DNA of 6,703 nucleotides from Verrucomicrobiota bacterium (lineage in GTDB: Bacteria; Verrucomicrobiota; Verrucomicrobiia; Opitutales; Opitutaceae), in the NCBI GenBank assembly GCA_023447015.1, contig JAEXPG010000426.1, positions 1-6,703 of the forward strand, given 5' to 3'. Positions 1-5,223 of the stretch are shown here, piece by piece. The notes under the pieces were generated by a model. The model was not told the DNA's origin, did not search any database, and was given only the letters and a program-made list of their open reading frames with translations. The position numbers and the translations under genes were made by a program. The first letter of the stretch is position 1; the number at the start of each line of letters is the position of its first letter.

Positions 1-35
1 CCTTCGTTCCCGCGCGGCAGCGCAACCCGCCCGCA
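1..35. repeat. Direct repeat A, copy 1
   Basis: These 35 bases recur at 1356-1390 with a single difference (C here, T there, at base 21 of the repeat). The match starts at the first base of the window, so the repeat may extend upstream. It is not coding in any convincing frame. In this copy repeat A lies upstream of repeat B, 25 bases apart; around 1208-1390 the order is B then A. That order fits a module present more than once, with the window starting inside one. Confidence 0.85.
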
Positions 36-60
36 CGCGCCGGCACCCAACCCCGCACCG

Positions 61-111
61 CCCGCCGCGCCAAACGGGTCCGCGGGCGAGCCGCGACCCT
101 GCCGCAGGCGT
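61..111 (+). repeat. Direct repeat B, copy 1, with REP-like unit
   Basis: These 51 bases match 1208-1258 with three differences, each G here and A there; the first 32 bases are identical. Inside it, 75-110 is a 36-base REP-like unit. Bases 76-99 fold as a 5-bp stem (76-80 with 95-99), one bulged C (81), a 4-bp stem (82-85 with 91-94) and a 5-base loop (86-90). All nine pairs are Watson-Crick. The tail after the hairpin (about 100-110) is shared by all three units in the window. The element is non-coding and lies 77 bases before the first gene. Confidence 0.8.
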
Positions 112-187
112 GTCCCGACCCCGCACCGGGGTCCGCATTTCGTCGCTCGCCTCCCCCCCTCGCCGTCGCCACCATCCCAACACCCCG

Positions 188-1168
188 ATGCCTTCATCGC
201 CCTCCGCCAATCCGCGCCCGCGCTGGTACCACATCCGGCTGAAGTTTCTGCTCATGCTCGCGTGTCTCGCCGGGGCGCTCTTCGGATTCTACCGCATCTA
301 CAATCCGCCGATGGGCTCGGGGCCCGCCGGACCGGCAGTGCCCGCGGCGCCCTTCGCAGCCCGCTGGCACGAGGGCGACACCTTGCTGCTCGGCTTGGGC
401 GACAGCATCGTCACCGGGTTCGGCGCACGGGCCGGTTTCGGTTTCTTCGACCGACTGGCCGAAGTGCCCGCGGGCGATGCCGAGGACATGGCGGGGAAAT
501 GCCTCCGGCGCGTCCTCCCCAATCTGCGTACGCTCAACCTCGCGGAGAACTCCACGAGCTCCGGCCAGCACCTGAACGACCAGATCGCCATCCTGGCTCC
601 GCAACCGACGACCACCCGCGGCATCGTCGTGCTCTCCACCGGTGGAATCGACCTGATCCACGACTACGGCGCCAATCCCCCGCGCGACGAGGCGCTCTAC
701 GGCGCCACCTGGGCCGACGGCCAGCGCTACGCCGCCGCGTTCCGGGAACGCCTCGATCACCTGCTCGACGCGATCAACACCCGTTTCCCCGGCGGCTGCG
801 ACATCTTCATCGCCACGATCTTCGATCCGACCGACGGCGTGGGCGACATCCACCGCGTCAACCCCGTGCTCCGCCTTCTCAAGCCGCTTCCGCCCTGGCC
901 CGACGGCCTGCGCGTGCACGCCGAGTTCAACCGCCACATCCGCGAGGCCGCCGCCGCCCGCGCCAACGTGCACGTCGTCGACGTCCACAGCTTGCTGCTC
1001 GGCCACGGGATGCATTGCCGCGACCGAGCCAATCCCAACTACCGCGCCAGCGATCCCACCTACTGGTATTTCGTGAACCTCGAGGATCCGAACATCCGCG
1101 GCTACGACGCGATCCGCCGCATCTTCCTCCTCGAGATGATCCGCGTCCTCGCCCCCGTTCAGAAATAA
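188..1168 (+). CDS. SGNH/GDSL-like hydrolase, N-terminally membrane-anchored
   Basis: This 326-residue protein looks like an SGNH/GDSL esterase-lipase fold enzyme held in the cytoplasmic membrane with its catalytic domain outside. Residues 19-36 form one hydrophobic segment after a basic, Pro-rich start, followed by a Gly/Pro/Ala linker (40-58). Block I is GLGDSIVTG (residues 69-77), with S73 as presumed nucleophile. Block II is around SSGQHLNDQ, with G126. Block III reads STGGIDL (150-156), where families usually have Asn after the Gly pair; here I154 occupies that place. Block V reads NLEDPNIRGY (297-306), where DxxHPN..G is expected, so the catalytic Asp and His align with N297 and D300. 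The enzyme may therefore be altered or inactive, or the triad may be completed elsewhere (H275, H158). I chose the ATG at 188 because it sits just before the basic/TM start. An in-frame GTG at 110 would add 26 Arg/Pro-rich residues that overlap repeat B. There is no Shine-Dalgarno sequence. Substrate is unknown. Confidence 0.8.
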   Translation: MPSSPSANPRPRWYHIRLKFLLMLACLAGALFGFYRIYNPPMGSGPAGPAVPAAPFAARWHEGDTLLLGLGDSIVTGFGARAGFGFFDRLAEVPAGDAEDMAGKCLRRVLPNLRTLNLAENSTSSGQHLNDQIAILAPQPTTTRGIVVLSTGGIDLIHDYGANPPRDEALYGATWADGQRYAAAFRERLDHLLDAINTRFPGGCDIFIATIFDPTDGVGDIHRVNPVLRLLKPLPPWPDGLRVHAEFNRHIREAAAARANVHVVDVHSLLLGHGMHCRDRANPNYRASDPTYWYFVNLEDPNIRGYDAIRRIFLLEMIRVLAPVQK

Positions 1169-1207
1169 CGGGCGCTTCTCAGGTTCGAGCTGCAGGAGGT
1201 GGATCAA

Positions 1208-1258
1208 CCCGCCGCGCCAAACGGGTCCGCGGGCGAGCCACGACCCTACCGCAAGCGT
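1208..1258 (+). repeat. Direct repeat B, copy 2, with REP-like unit
   Basis: This is the second copy of the 51-base repeat at 61-111, with three G-to-A differences. Its 36-base unit is 1222-1257 and its hairpin is 1223-1246. One of the differences (A at 1240) creates a C-A mismatch in the inner 4-bp stem, so this copy folds less perfectly than copy 1. It is the left half of the inverted pair at 1222-1313. Confidence 0.8.
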
Positions 1259-1313
1259 CCCTCCATCTCCGCCCCCGCGCCTGCGGTAGGGTCGGACCTT
1301 GCGTCCGGACCCG
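1222..1313. repeat. REPIN-like inverted pair of 36-base hairpin units
   Basis: Two 36-base units lie head to head with a 20-base spacer (1258-1277). Pairing the whole element gives an 8-bp outer stem (1222-1229 with 1306-1313, perfect), an 11-by-11-base internal loop, and a 17-base inner stem (1241-1257 with 1278-1294, 16 of 17 complementary, the exception a G-T). Each unit can also fold alone as a short bulged hairpin. This architecture is that of REPINs, pairs of REP sequences moved by RAYT (REP-associated) transposases in other bacteria. Calling it a REPIN is inference; no RAYT gene is in this window. Confidence 0.65.
1278..1313 (-). repeat. REP-like unit, inverted copy
   Basis: Read on the minus strand, this 36-base unit aligns without gaps to 75-110 and 1222-1257. 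Its hairpin (1289-1312) has the same layout as copy 1: 5-bp stem (1289-1293 with 1308-1312), one bulged base (1307), 4-bp stem (1294-1297 with 1303-1306) and 5-base loop (1298-1302). The inner-stem sequence differs from copy 1, but all four pairs are preserved, which indicates compensatory change. The loop differs by one or two bases. Confidence 0.75.
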
Positions 1314-1355
1314 CCCGGCCCCAGCTCCCCCCAGCACCACGCAGCTCTCCCCCGT

Positions 1356-1390
1356 CCTTCGTTCCCGCGCGGCAGTGCAACCCGCCCGCA
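1356..1390. repeat. Direct repeat A, copy 2
   Basis: These 35 bases match 1-35 with one mismatch. They lie 43 bases after the inverted REP-like unit and 127 bases before the likely start of the methyltransferase. With copy 1 they bracket the hydrolase gene at a distance of 1355 bases. After base 1390 the similarity to copy 1 fades quickly. Confidence 0.85.
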
Positions 1391-1517
1391 GACGCCCGCG
1401 CCCAGTCCAACCACCGACTGCGCACGCGAGCCGTCCGCCTGGCTCGGACCTGCCACACCGCCCACCACGGAGGATTCGGTTGCGGCACAGGCGCACTCCG
1501 TTCTCTCTGTGCGTCCC

Positions 1518-2975
1518 GTGGCCAAGAAGCGCTTCAACGACCATCCGTTCCCGTATCACGCCGAACTCGAGCTGGAGATCTCCACGCTCACCAACCTCGG
1601 CGTCGGCCTGGGACGCGTGGCTCTCCCCGATTCCCGGACGCCGAACGCCGCTAGCGCGAAAGCGAACGCTTCCGGCTCCGCCCATTCGGAAACCGAGAGC
1701 CCGGAGCCGGAGATCCCGCCGGCCCCGGGCGCCTCCGGCTGGGTCGTCATGGTGCCGTTCGCCCTCCCGGGCGAGCGCGTCCGCGTCCGCGTTTTCCGCA
1801 ACCACAAGAACTACTCCGAGGCCGACCTGGTCGCGGTCCTCACCCCCTCGCCCGAGCGCATCGCGCCGCGCTGCCCGCTCTTCGGCACCTGCGGCGGCTG
1901 CCAGTACCAGAATCTCTCCTACGCCGGGCAACTGCGCTGGAAACAGCGCCACGTGGGCGAACTCCTCCGCCACATGGCGAAGATCGAGTTTCCGGTGAAC
2001 GCCGTGATCCCGTCCCCGCGCGAATTCGGCTACCGCTCCAAGATCACCCCGCACTTCGAATGCGGGCCGCGGCAGACGGATCGCGGCTTTTCCAAGCCCG
2101 CGAGCGCGGGAACGGAATCGTCCGTCCCCACTGGACCGGGCGAAGCTCCCGGGGCGACCCCCTCCGCCCATTCCGCCCTCCGCGCTCCGCAATCCGCCGG
2201 CGCGCCCTTCCCCCTCGGCTTTCTCAAGGCCTCCTCGCGCTTCACGCTGGTCGACGTCCCGCAGTGCCCGATCGCGACCGACGCCATCAACGCCCGCCTC
2301 CCCGCCTTGCGCGCCGGCATCCGCGAGAAGGCCGCGGCGGGCGGCTACCAGCGCGGCGCCACCGTGCTGCTGCGCCACTCGCTCGAGGGCGTGACCACCG
2401 ACTACGAGGCCACGATCACCGAGGAGGTCGAGGGCTTGAAGCTGCGTTTCCTCGCCCGCGACTTCTTCCAGAACAACCCGTTCATCCTGCCGGCGTTCAC
2501 CGGCTATGTGCGCGAGCAGGCGGCCGCCTCCGGCGCGCGCTTCCTCGTCGACGCCTACTGCGGCAGCGGCCTGTTCGCGCTTTCAGCCGCGCGGCGCTTC
2601 GAGCGCGTCGCCGGCGTCGAGATCAGCGAGAGCTCCGTGCGCTGGGCCCAGGACAACGCCGCCGCCAACGGTGTGACCAACGCCACCTTCCTCGCCGCCG
2701 ACGCCGCCGCGATCTTCGCCGACCTCGACTTCCCGGCCGGCGACACCGCCGTCGTGATCGATCCACCCCGGCGCGGCTGCGACGAGCTGTTCCTCCGCCA
2801 GCTCATCGCCTTCGGCCCGCGCACGATCGTGTACGTGTCGTGCGACCCGGCCACGCAGATGCGCGACCTCGCCCTGCTCCAGCCCGCCGGCTACGCGCTC
2901 GCGGCGGTGCAGCCCTTCGACCTCTTCCCGCAGACGCGCCACCTCGAGTGCGTGATCACGTTGCATAAGGCCTGA
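1518..2975 (+). CDS. TrmA/RlmD-family RNA m5U methyltransferase (RumA-like)
   Basis: This 485-residue class I SAM enzyme should methylate uracil C5 in rRNA or tRNA. It has an N-terminal TRAM-like domain (about 15-110), the [4Fe-4S] motif C-X5-C-X2-C (C119, C125, C128) with a fourth Cys at C250, FFQNN with Q318, SAM motif I DAYCGSGLF (345-353), DPPRRGC (415-421), the catalytic nucleophile C442 in SCDPAT, and DLFPQTRHLE with general base E477. All key residues are present. The Fe-S cysteines favour an RlmD/RlmCD-like rRNA enzyme over TrmA, but the exact uridine cannot be read from sequence. Two Pro/Ala/Ser-rich inserts are odd: residues about 37-73 split the TRAM domain, and about 184-231 precede C250. 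They explain the length above the usual 430 or so. I chose GTG 1518 (VAKKRF) because the basic TRAM start follows it; GTG 1509 is an alternative. Hsp33 follows 23 bases downstream. Confidence 0.92.
   Translation: MAKKRFNDHPFPYHAELELEISTLTNLGVGLGRVALPDSRTPNAASAKANASGSAHSETESPEPEIPPAPGASGWVVMVPFALPGERVRVRVFRNHKNYSEADLVAVLTPSPERIAPRCPLFGTCGGCQYQNLSYAGQLRWKQRHVGELLRHMAKIEFPVNAVIPSPREFGYRSKITPHFECGPRQTDRGFSKPASAGTESSVPTGPGEAPGATPSAHSALRAPQSAGAPFPLGFLKASSRFTLVDVPQCPIATDAINARLPALRAGIREKAAAGGYQRGATVLLRHSLEGVTTDYEATITEEVEGLKLRFLARDFFQNNPFILPAFTGYVREQAAASGARFLVDAYCGSGLFALSAARRFERVAGVEISESSVRWAQDNAAANGVTNATFLAADAAAIFADLDFPAGDTAVVIDPPRRGCDELFLRQLIAFGPRTIVYVSCDPATQMRDLALLQPAGYALAAVQPFDLFPQTRHLECVITLHKA
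1671..1711. repeat. 10-bp inverted repeat inside methyltransferase insert 1
   Basis: Bases 1671-1680 and 1702-1711 are perfect reverse complements separated by 21 bases. They lie within the stretch encoding the low-complexity insert that splits the TRAM domain. There is no T tract, so this is not a terminator. It may be the remnant of a palindromic element inserted in frame. Confidence 0.55.
2090..2152. repeat. Hairpin pair inside methyltransferase insert 2
   Basis: Bases 2097-2102 and 2105-2110 are perfect inverted arms around a 2-base centre, with further outer pairing of 2090-2093 and 2114-2117. A second hairpin pairs 2136-2140 with 2148-2152. Both fall in the insert between the Fe-S motif and the fourth cluster Cys. 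In such GC-rich DNA some palindromes arise by chance, so only their clustering in both inserts is notable. Confidence 0.45.
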
Positions 2976-2998
2976 GCCGCCATCACTGTCCCCCCGCC

Positions 2999-3829
2999 AT
3001 GTCCAGCGACGCCGCGCCGCCCCCGCCCCCGACTTCGCAACCGCCGCCGCCCGAGGAGGGCATCGAGATCCGCAGCCACTTCGTGCGCTCGCGCAACGCG
3101 GTCGTCATCCGCGCCGCGCTCTCGGAACTGTACGTCGACTACTTTCTCCACCTCGCCGCCCACCACCTCAAGCCCGCCGGCGAACACATCGGACTCTTCA
3201 AGGACGCCCTCGCCGCCTTCGTCCTGCACTGCACCGCCCGCCCGCGCTACGAGATGATCGCGTGGACCCTGCACTTCGAGGATCCGATGGTGAACCTCTT
3301 CCTCACCGCCGACAGCGAGGAGGAGTCCGTCGCCGGCCGCATCCTCGCCGAGAACGTCCGCGAGATGGGCGGCAACCACCTCTACGCCGACGTCGTCCAC
3401 CACGGGAAACCCCCGCGCCGCAGCGCCATTCCCTTCGCGGGCGCCGACGCGTTCCGCGCCGCGGAGGCGTTCTACCTGCAGAGCGAACAACGGCCCGCCC
3501 GGTTCTTCGCGATCGCCCCCGAGGAGTTCGTGATGGTCTGCTCGCACCCCGATTGCGACACCGCCTGGTTCGAGGCCCTCACCGTCGACACCGTGCGCGA
3601 CCTCGACAAGACCGAGACCCTCGCCCTCCTCGAGCGCCGCCGCTACGCGTGGCGCTGCGGGTGCAACCAGCAGAAGATCCTCCGCGTCCTGGCGCCCGTG
3701 ATGCGCGAGAACCCCGCCAGCCTCTTCGGCGACGACCCGTCCGTTCAGGTCAGCTGCCCGCGCTGCGCCGCCAAGCACGTCGTCACCCGCGAGGCGATGG
3801 AAGCGTTCATCGCCCAGCACCCGAAGTGA
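2999..3829 (+). CDS. hslO: Hsp33-family redox-regulated chaperone, divergent
   Basis: Hsp33 is a cytoplasmic holdase: reduced, it binds zinc through four Cys; oxidative stress forms disulfides, releases zinc and activates it. This 276-residue protein keeps the C-terminal pattern C-X-C (C220, C222) and C-X2-C (C253, C256), with 30 residues between the pairs, close to the family norm. The N-domain shows the recognisable segment AEAFYLQSEQRPARFF (155-170, like YF..SEQ.PT) and EDPMVNLFL (94-102, like DGPM.L). The part that usually reads GG-LLQ-P is replaced by FVMVCSHPDCDTAWF (177-191), giving an extra Cys pair C181 and C186. The first 20 residues are Pro-rich and unlike the family. The ATG at 2999 has no Shine-Dalgarno sequence, only a C-rich leader. 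It starts 23 bases after the methyltransferase stop, so the two are probably co-transcribed. I am confident of the family, less so that regulation is the same. Confidence 0.82.
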   Translation: MSSDAAPPPPPTSQPPPPEEGIEIRSHFVRSRNAVVIRAALSELYVDYFLHLAAHHLKPAGEHIGLFKDALAAFVLHCTARPRYEMIAWTLHFEDPMVNLFLTADSEEESVAGRILAENVREMGGNHLYADVVHHGKPPRRSAIPFAGADAFRAAEAFYLQSEQRPARFFAIAPEEFVMVCSHPDCDTAWFEALTVDTVRDLDKTETLALLERRRYAWRCGCNQQKILRVLAPVMRENPASLFGDDPSVQVSCPRCAAKHVVTREAMEAFIAQHPK

Positions 3830-3966
3830 GGGGACGCGGTGCACCACACCACCGCCATCGGCCCTCTGGAGGTCCTCACGCCGGCCGGGAAGAACACATC
3901 CGGCTTCCGCCTGTCGCAGCGGCCGTCGCGTCCGACCAACCAACCCGAAGTCGGTCACCCGTGCCG

Positions 3967-4332
3967 ATGAACTGGTTCCCCTTCTTCCTCCGGCGCCGGA
4001 ACCGGCCGTCAGGCAATCCGCTCGGCAGCGTCCGGTTCGACGATGCCCGCATCGTCTTCACGCGTCCCGACGGGGCGACAGACTACACCAGTTGGTCCGC
4101 TTTGACTGAAGTCGGCGTGCTCACGACCGACGATGGTCCGCTCCAGGAAGATGTCTTCTACATGATCCTCTCGGCGACGCCGGGCGAAGGTTGCGCCATC
4201 CCGCAAGGGGCCGATGGCACCGATCAGCTGCTCCAACGACTGCAGCAGCGTCCCGGCTTCGACCACGACACACTGATCCGCGCGATGGGCTGCACCGGCA
4301 ACGACCGCTTCGTTTGTTGGAAGAGGCCGTGA
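3967..4332 (+). CDS. Small hypothetical protein, 121 residues
   Basis: I do not recognise a named family. The protein has a basic, aromatic start (MNWFPFFLRRRNR), too short and charged for a clear signal peptide. A compact soluble region follows: FDDARIVFTRPDGATDYTSW (24-43), then VGVLTTDDGPLQEDVFYMIL (49-68), CAIPQGADG (76-84), LLQRLQQRPGFDHDTLIRAM (88-107) and a terminal FVCWKR. The pattern of beta strands, then a GP..ED.F.. motif, a helix and a final strand reads like a real folded domain. Third-position A or T is much commoner than in the preceding gene (about 24 of 121 codons against about 14 of 276 by hand count), hinting at different history. GTG 3961 is an alternative start two codons upstream. 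It is 137 bases after Hsp33, with no terminator between. An immunity-protein-like role is conceivable, but no toxin gene is adjacent. Confidence 0.7.
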   Translation: MNWFPFFLRRRNRPSGNPLGSVRFDDARIVFTRPDGATDYTSWSALTEVGVLTTDDGPLQEDVFYMILSATPGEGCAIPQGADGTDQLLQRLQQRPGFDHDTLIRAMGCTGNDRFVCWKRP

Positions 4333-4346
4333 CGCCGCCCACAATC

Positions 4347-4360
4347 CGCGGTCGACCGCG
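4347..4360. repeat. 14-bp perfect palindrome
   Basis: This 14-base sequence equals its own reverse complement and lies 14 bases after the stop of the small hypothetical gene, in the 170-base gap before the DUF3016 gene. It is GC-rich with no T tract, so it is not an intrinsic terminator. It could be an operator for a dimeric regulator, or chance in GC-rich DNA. Nothing else in 4333-4502 looks like a promoter or gene; a 6-bp stem with a 3-base loop at 4405-4419 is weak. Confidence 0.3.
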
Positions 4361-4502
4361 CGCCGGATCCGCTCCACAGTCCGGCCGCCCCAACACGGAA
4401 CCACCCGGCGCACCGCCGGTCCCACCCCACCATCGCAAACTACCGCGCCGCGCCTCCACCCCGCGGCCTCCGGGCTCGGAACCGACCTCCCCGCCCCCGC
4501 CA

Positions 4503-5054
4503 ATGAACCAGCTCCTTCGCCTGCTCTCCTCCTCCGCCCTCTGCCTGCTCACCTTGGCCGCCCCGGCCCTGCGCGCCGCCCCGGAAGCGGCCAACACCCC
4601 CAAGGCGAAGCTCACCTTCGTCGACTGGGAAAAATTCTCGGACATCACCGTCGCCAGCATGACCGCGAAGGGCGGCAGCGACCTGATCTTCGGCGAGCTC
4701 AGCCGCCACCTCTCGGCCCTGGCCAGGCAGCACCTCGCCCCCGGCCAGACGCTCGTGGTCAACATGCGCGACATCGACCTCGCCGGCGCCGTCGAACCGT
4801 GGCGCGGTCCCGATTTCGGCCGGGTCCGCTACATGCGCGACACCCAACCGCCGCGCCTCGCCTTCGACTACCAGCTTCTCGACGAGTCCGGTGCCGTGGT
4901 GAAATCCGGTTCCGAGAAACTCACCAACCTCACCTTCCGCTACCAACAGCCCACCACTGATCGCGAGACGACCTATTACGAGAAGCAGCTGCTCACCGAC
5001 TGGATGAGCGCCACCTTCGGCTCCGCCCCCAAGGCAAAGAAGAAGTCCCCCTGA
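4503..5054 (+). CDS. DUF3016 domain protein, secreted/periplasmic
   Basis: This 183-residue protein has a clear Sec signal peptide: MNQLLRLL, a hydrophobic core to residue 20, and likely cleavage near residue 25. The mature part fits DUF3016: LTFVDWEKFSDI (37-48) is the usual opening, with 'F.....F.D'. A helix LSRHLSALARQHLAPGQTL (66-84) follows, then VNMRDIDLAGAVEPW (86-100), the hallmark DxDLAG..EP segment. Next come IR-like RVRYMRD (107-113), PPRLAFDYQLLDESGAVVKSG (116-136) and a final strand LTNLTFRY. The tail KAKKKSP is basic. The domain has no known biochemical role; it occurs in secreted proteins of Gram-negative bacteria. The ATG at 4503 is the only start that gives a proper signal peptide; it lacks a Shine-Dalgarno sequence and follows a C-rich stretch. 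An intrinsic terminator lies 25 bases after the stop, so transcription should end here. Confidence 0.8.
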   Translation: MNQLLRLLSSSALCLLTLAAPALRAAPEAANTPKAKLTFVDWEKFSDITVASMTAKGGSDLIFGELSRHLSALARQHLAPGQTLVVNMRDIDLAGAVEPWRGPDFGRVRYMRDTQPPRLAFDYQLLDESGAVVKSGSEKLTNLTFRYQQPTTDRETTYYEKQLLTDWMSATFGSAPKAKKKSP

Positions 5055-5079
5055 CCCGATCTCGCTCCGCTTCCCCTTC

Positions 5080-5109
5080 GGCCGGCGCCGTCGACGCGCC
5101 GGCCTTTTT
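5080..5109 (+). terminator. Rho-independent terminator after the DUF3016 gene
   Basis: A perfect 9-bp GC stem (5080-5088 with 5096-5104) closes a 7-base loop and is followed at once by five T residues (5105-5109). It begins 25 bases after the stop at 5054 and 144 bases before the next start, so it separates the DUF3016 gene from the permease. It is the clearest terminator in the window. The stem is symmetrical, but there is no matching A tract on its left, so it works mainly on the + strand. Confidence 0.88.
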
Positions 5110-5223
5110 GTTCCCGCGCTCCTCGCCTCCCGCCCCGGCCCGGCCGCCCTGAGCGCCGGCCTGGCTCCGGCCGTTTTCCGGATTTCCACCCGCGGTTTTC
5201 TCCCACCAACTCTCCGCTCCGCC

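Larger units (their letters stand above)
1169..1517. other. Repeat-rich intergenic region, 349 bases
   Basis: No gene is supported here. The frame of the downstream methyltransferase stays open back to a TTG at 1299, but the extra 73 codons read through repeat sequence and have no protein-like composition. The region holds repeat B copy 2 (1208-1258), an inverted REP-like unit (1278-1313) and repeat A copy 2 (1356-1390). A GGAGGA at 1469-1474 looks like a Shine-Dalgarno sequence, but no in-frame start follows at normal spacing. I see no intrinsic terminator with a T tract after the hydrolase and no convincing promoter hexamers. Confidence 0.7.

Noticed and set aside
1..1390. Composite transposon carrying the hydrolase gene
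   Set aside because: There is no transposase, no long terminal inverted repeats and no target-site duplication; short direct repeats with mixed order fit an interspersed repeat family better.
1299..1517. Extra 73 codons upstream and in frame with the methyltransferase
   Set aside because: They read through the inverted REP-like unit and repeat A, are rich in Pro, Arg and Ser, and would start at a TTG within a hairpin.
194..1537. 447-codon open frame on the minus strand over the hydrolase and the repeat spacer
   Set aside because: It lies opposite a well-supported gene and runs across non-coding repeats. Composition is Gly/Arg/Glu-rich without any domain; long antisense frames are expected in DNA with such high GC at third positions.
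262..1998. 578-codon open frame on the plus strand overlapping the hydrolase and methyltransferase
   Set aside because: It is the shifted frame of two real genes, is dominated by Arg and Pro, and has no recognisable motif.
3836..3855. Possible terminator hairpin after Hsp33
   Set aside because: The stem is only 6 bp (3836-3841 with 3850-3855) with no T tract.
2891..3958. 355-codon minus-strand frame over the Hsp33 gene
   Set aside because: It is a shadow of the Hsp33 coding strand, with Val/Gly/Glu-rich low-information sequence and no family features.
2999..4332. A toxin-immunity or defence cassette around the small hypothetical gene
   Set aside because: No nuclease, toxin, helicase, protease or other effector gene is next to it; its neighbours are a chaperone and a secreted DUF3016 protein.
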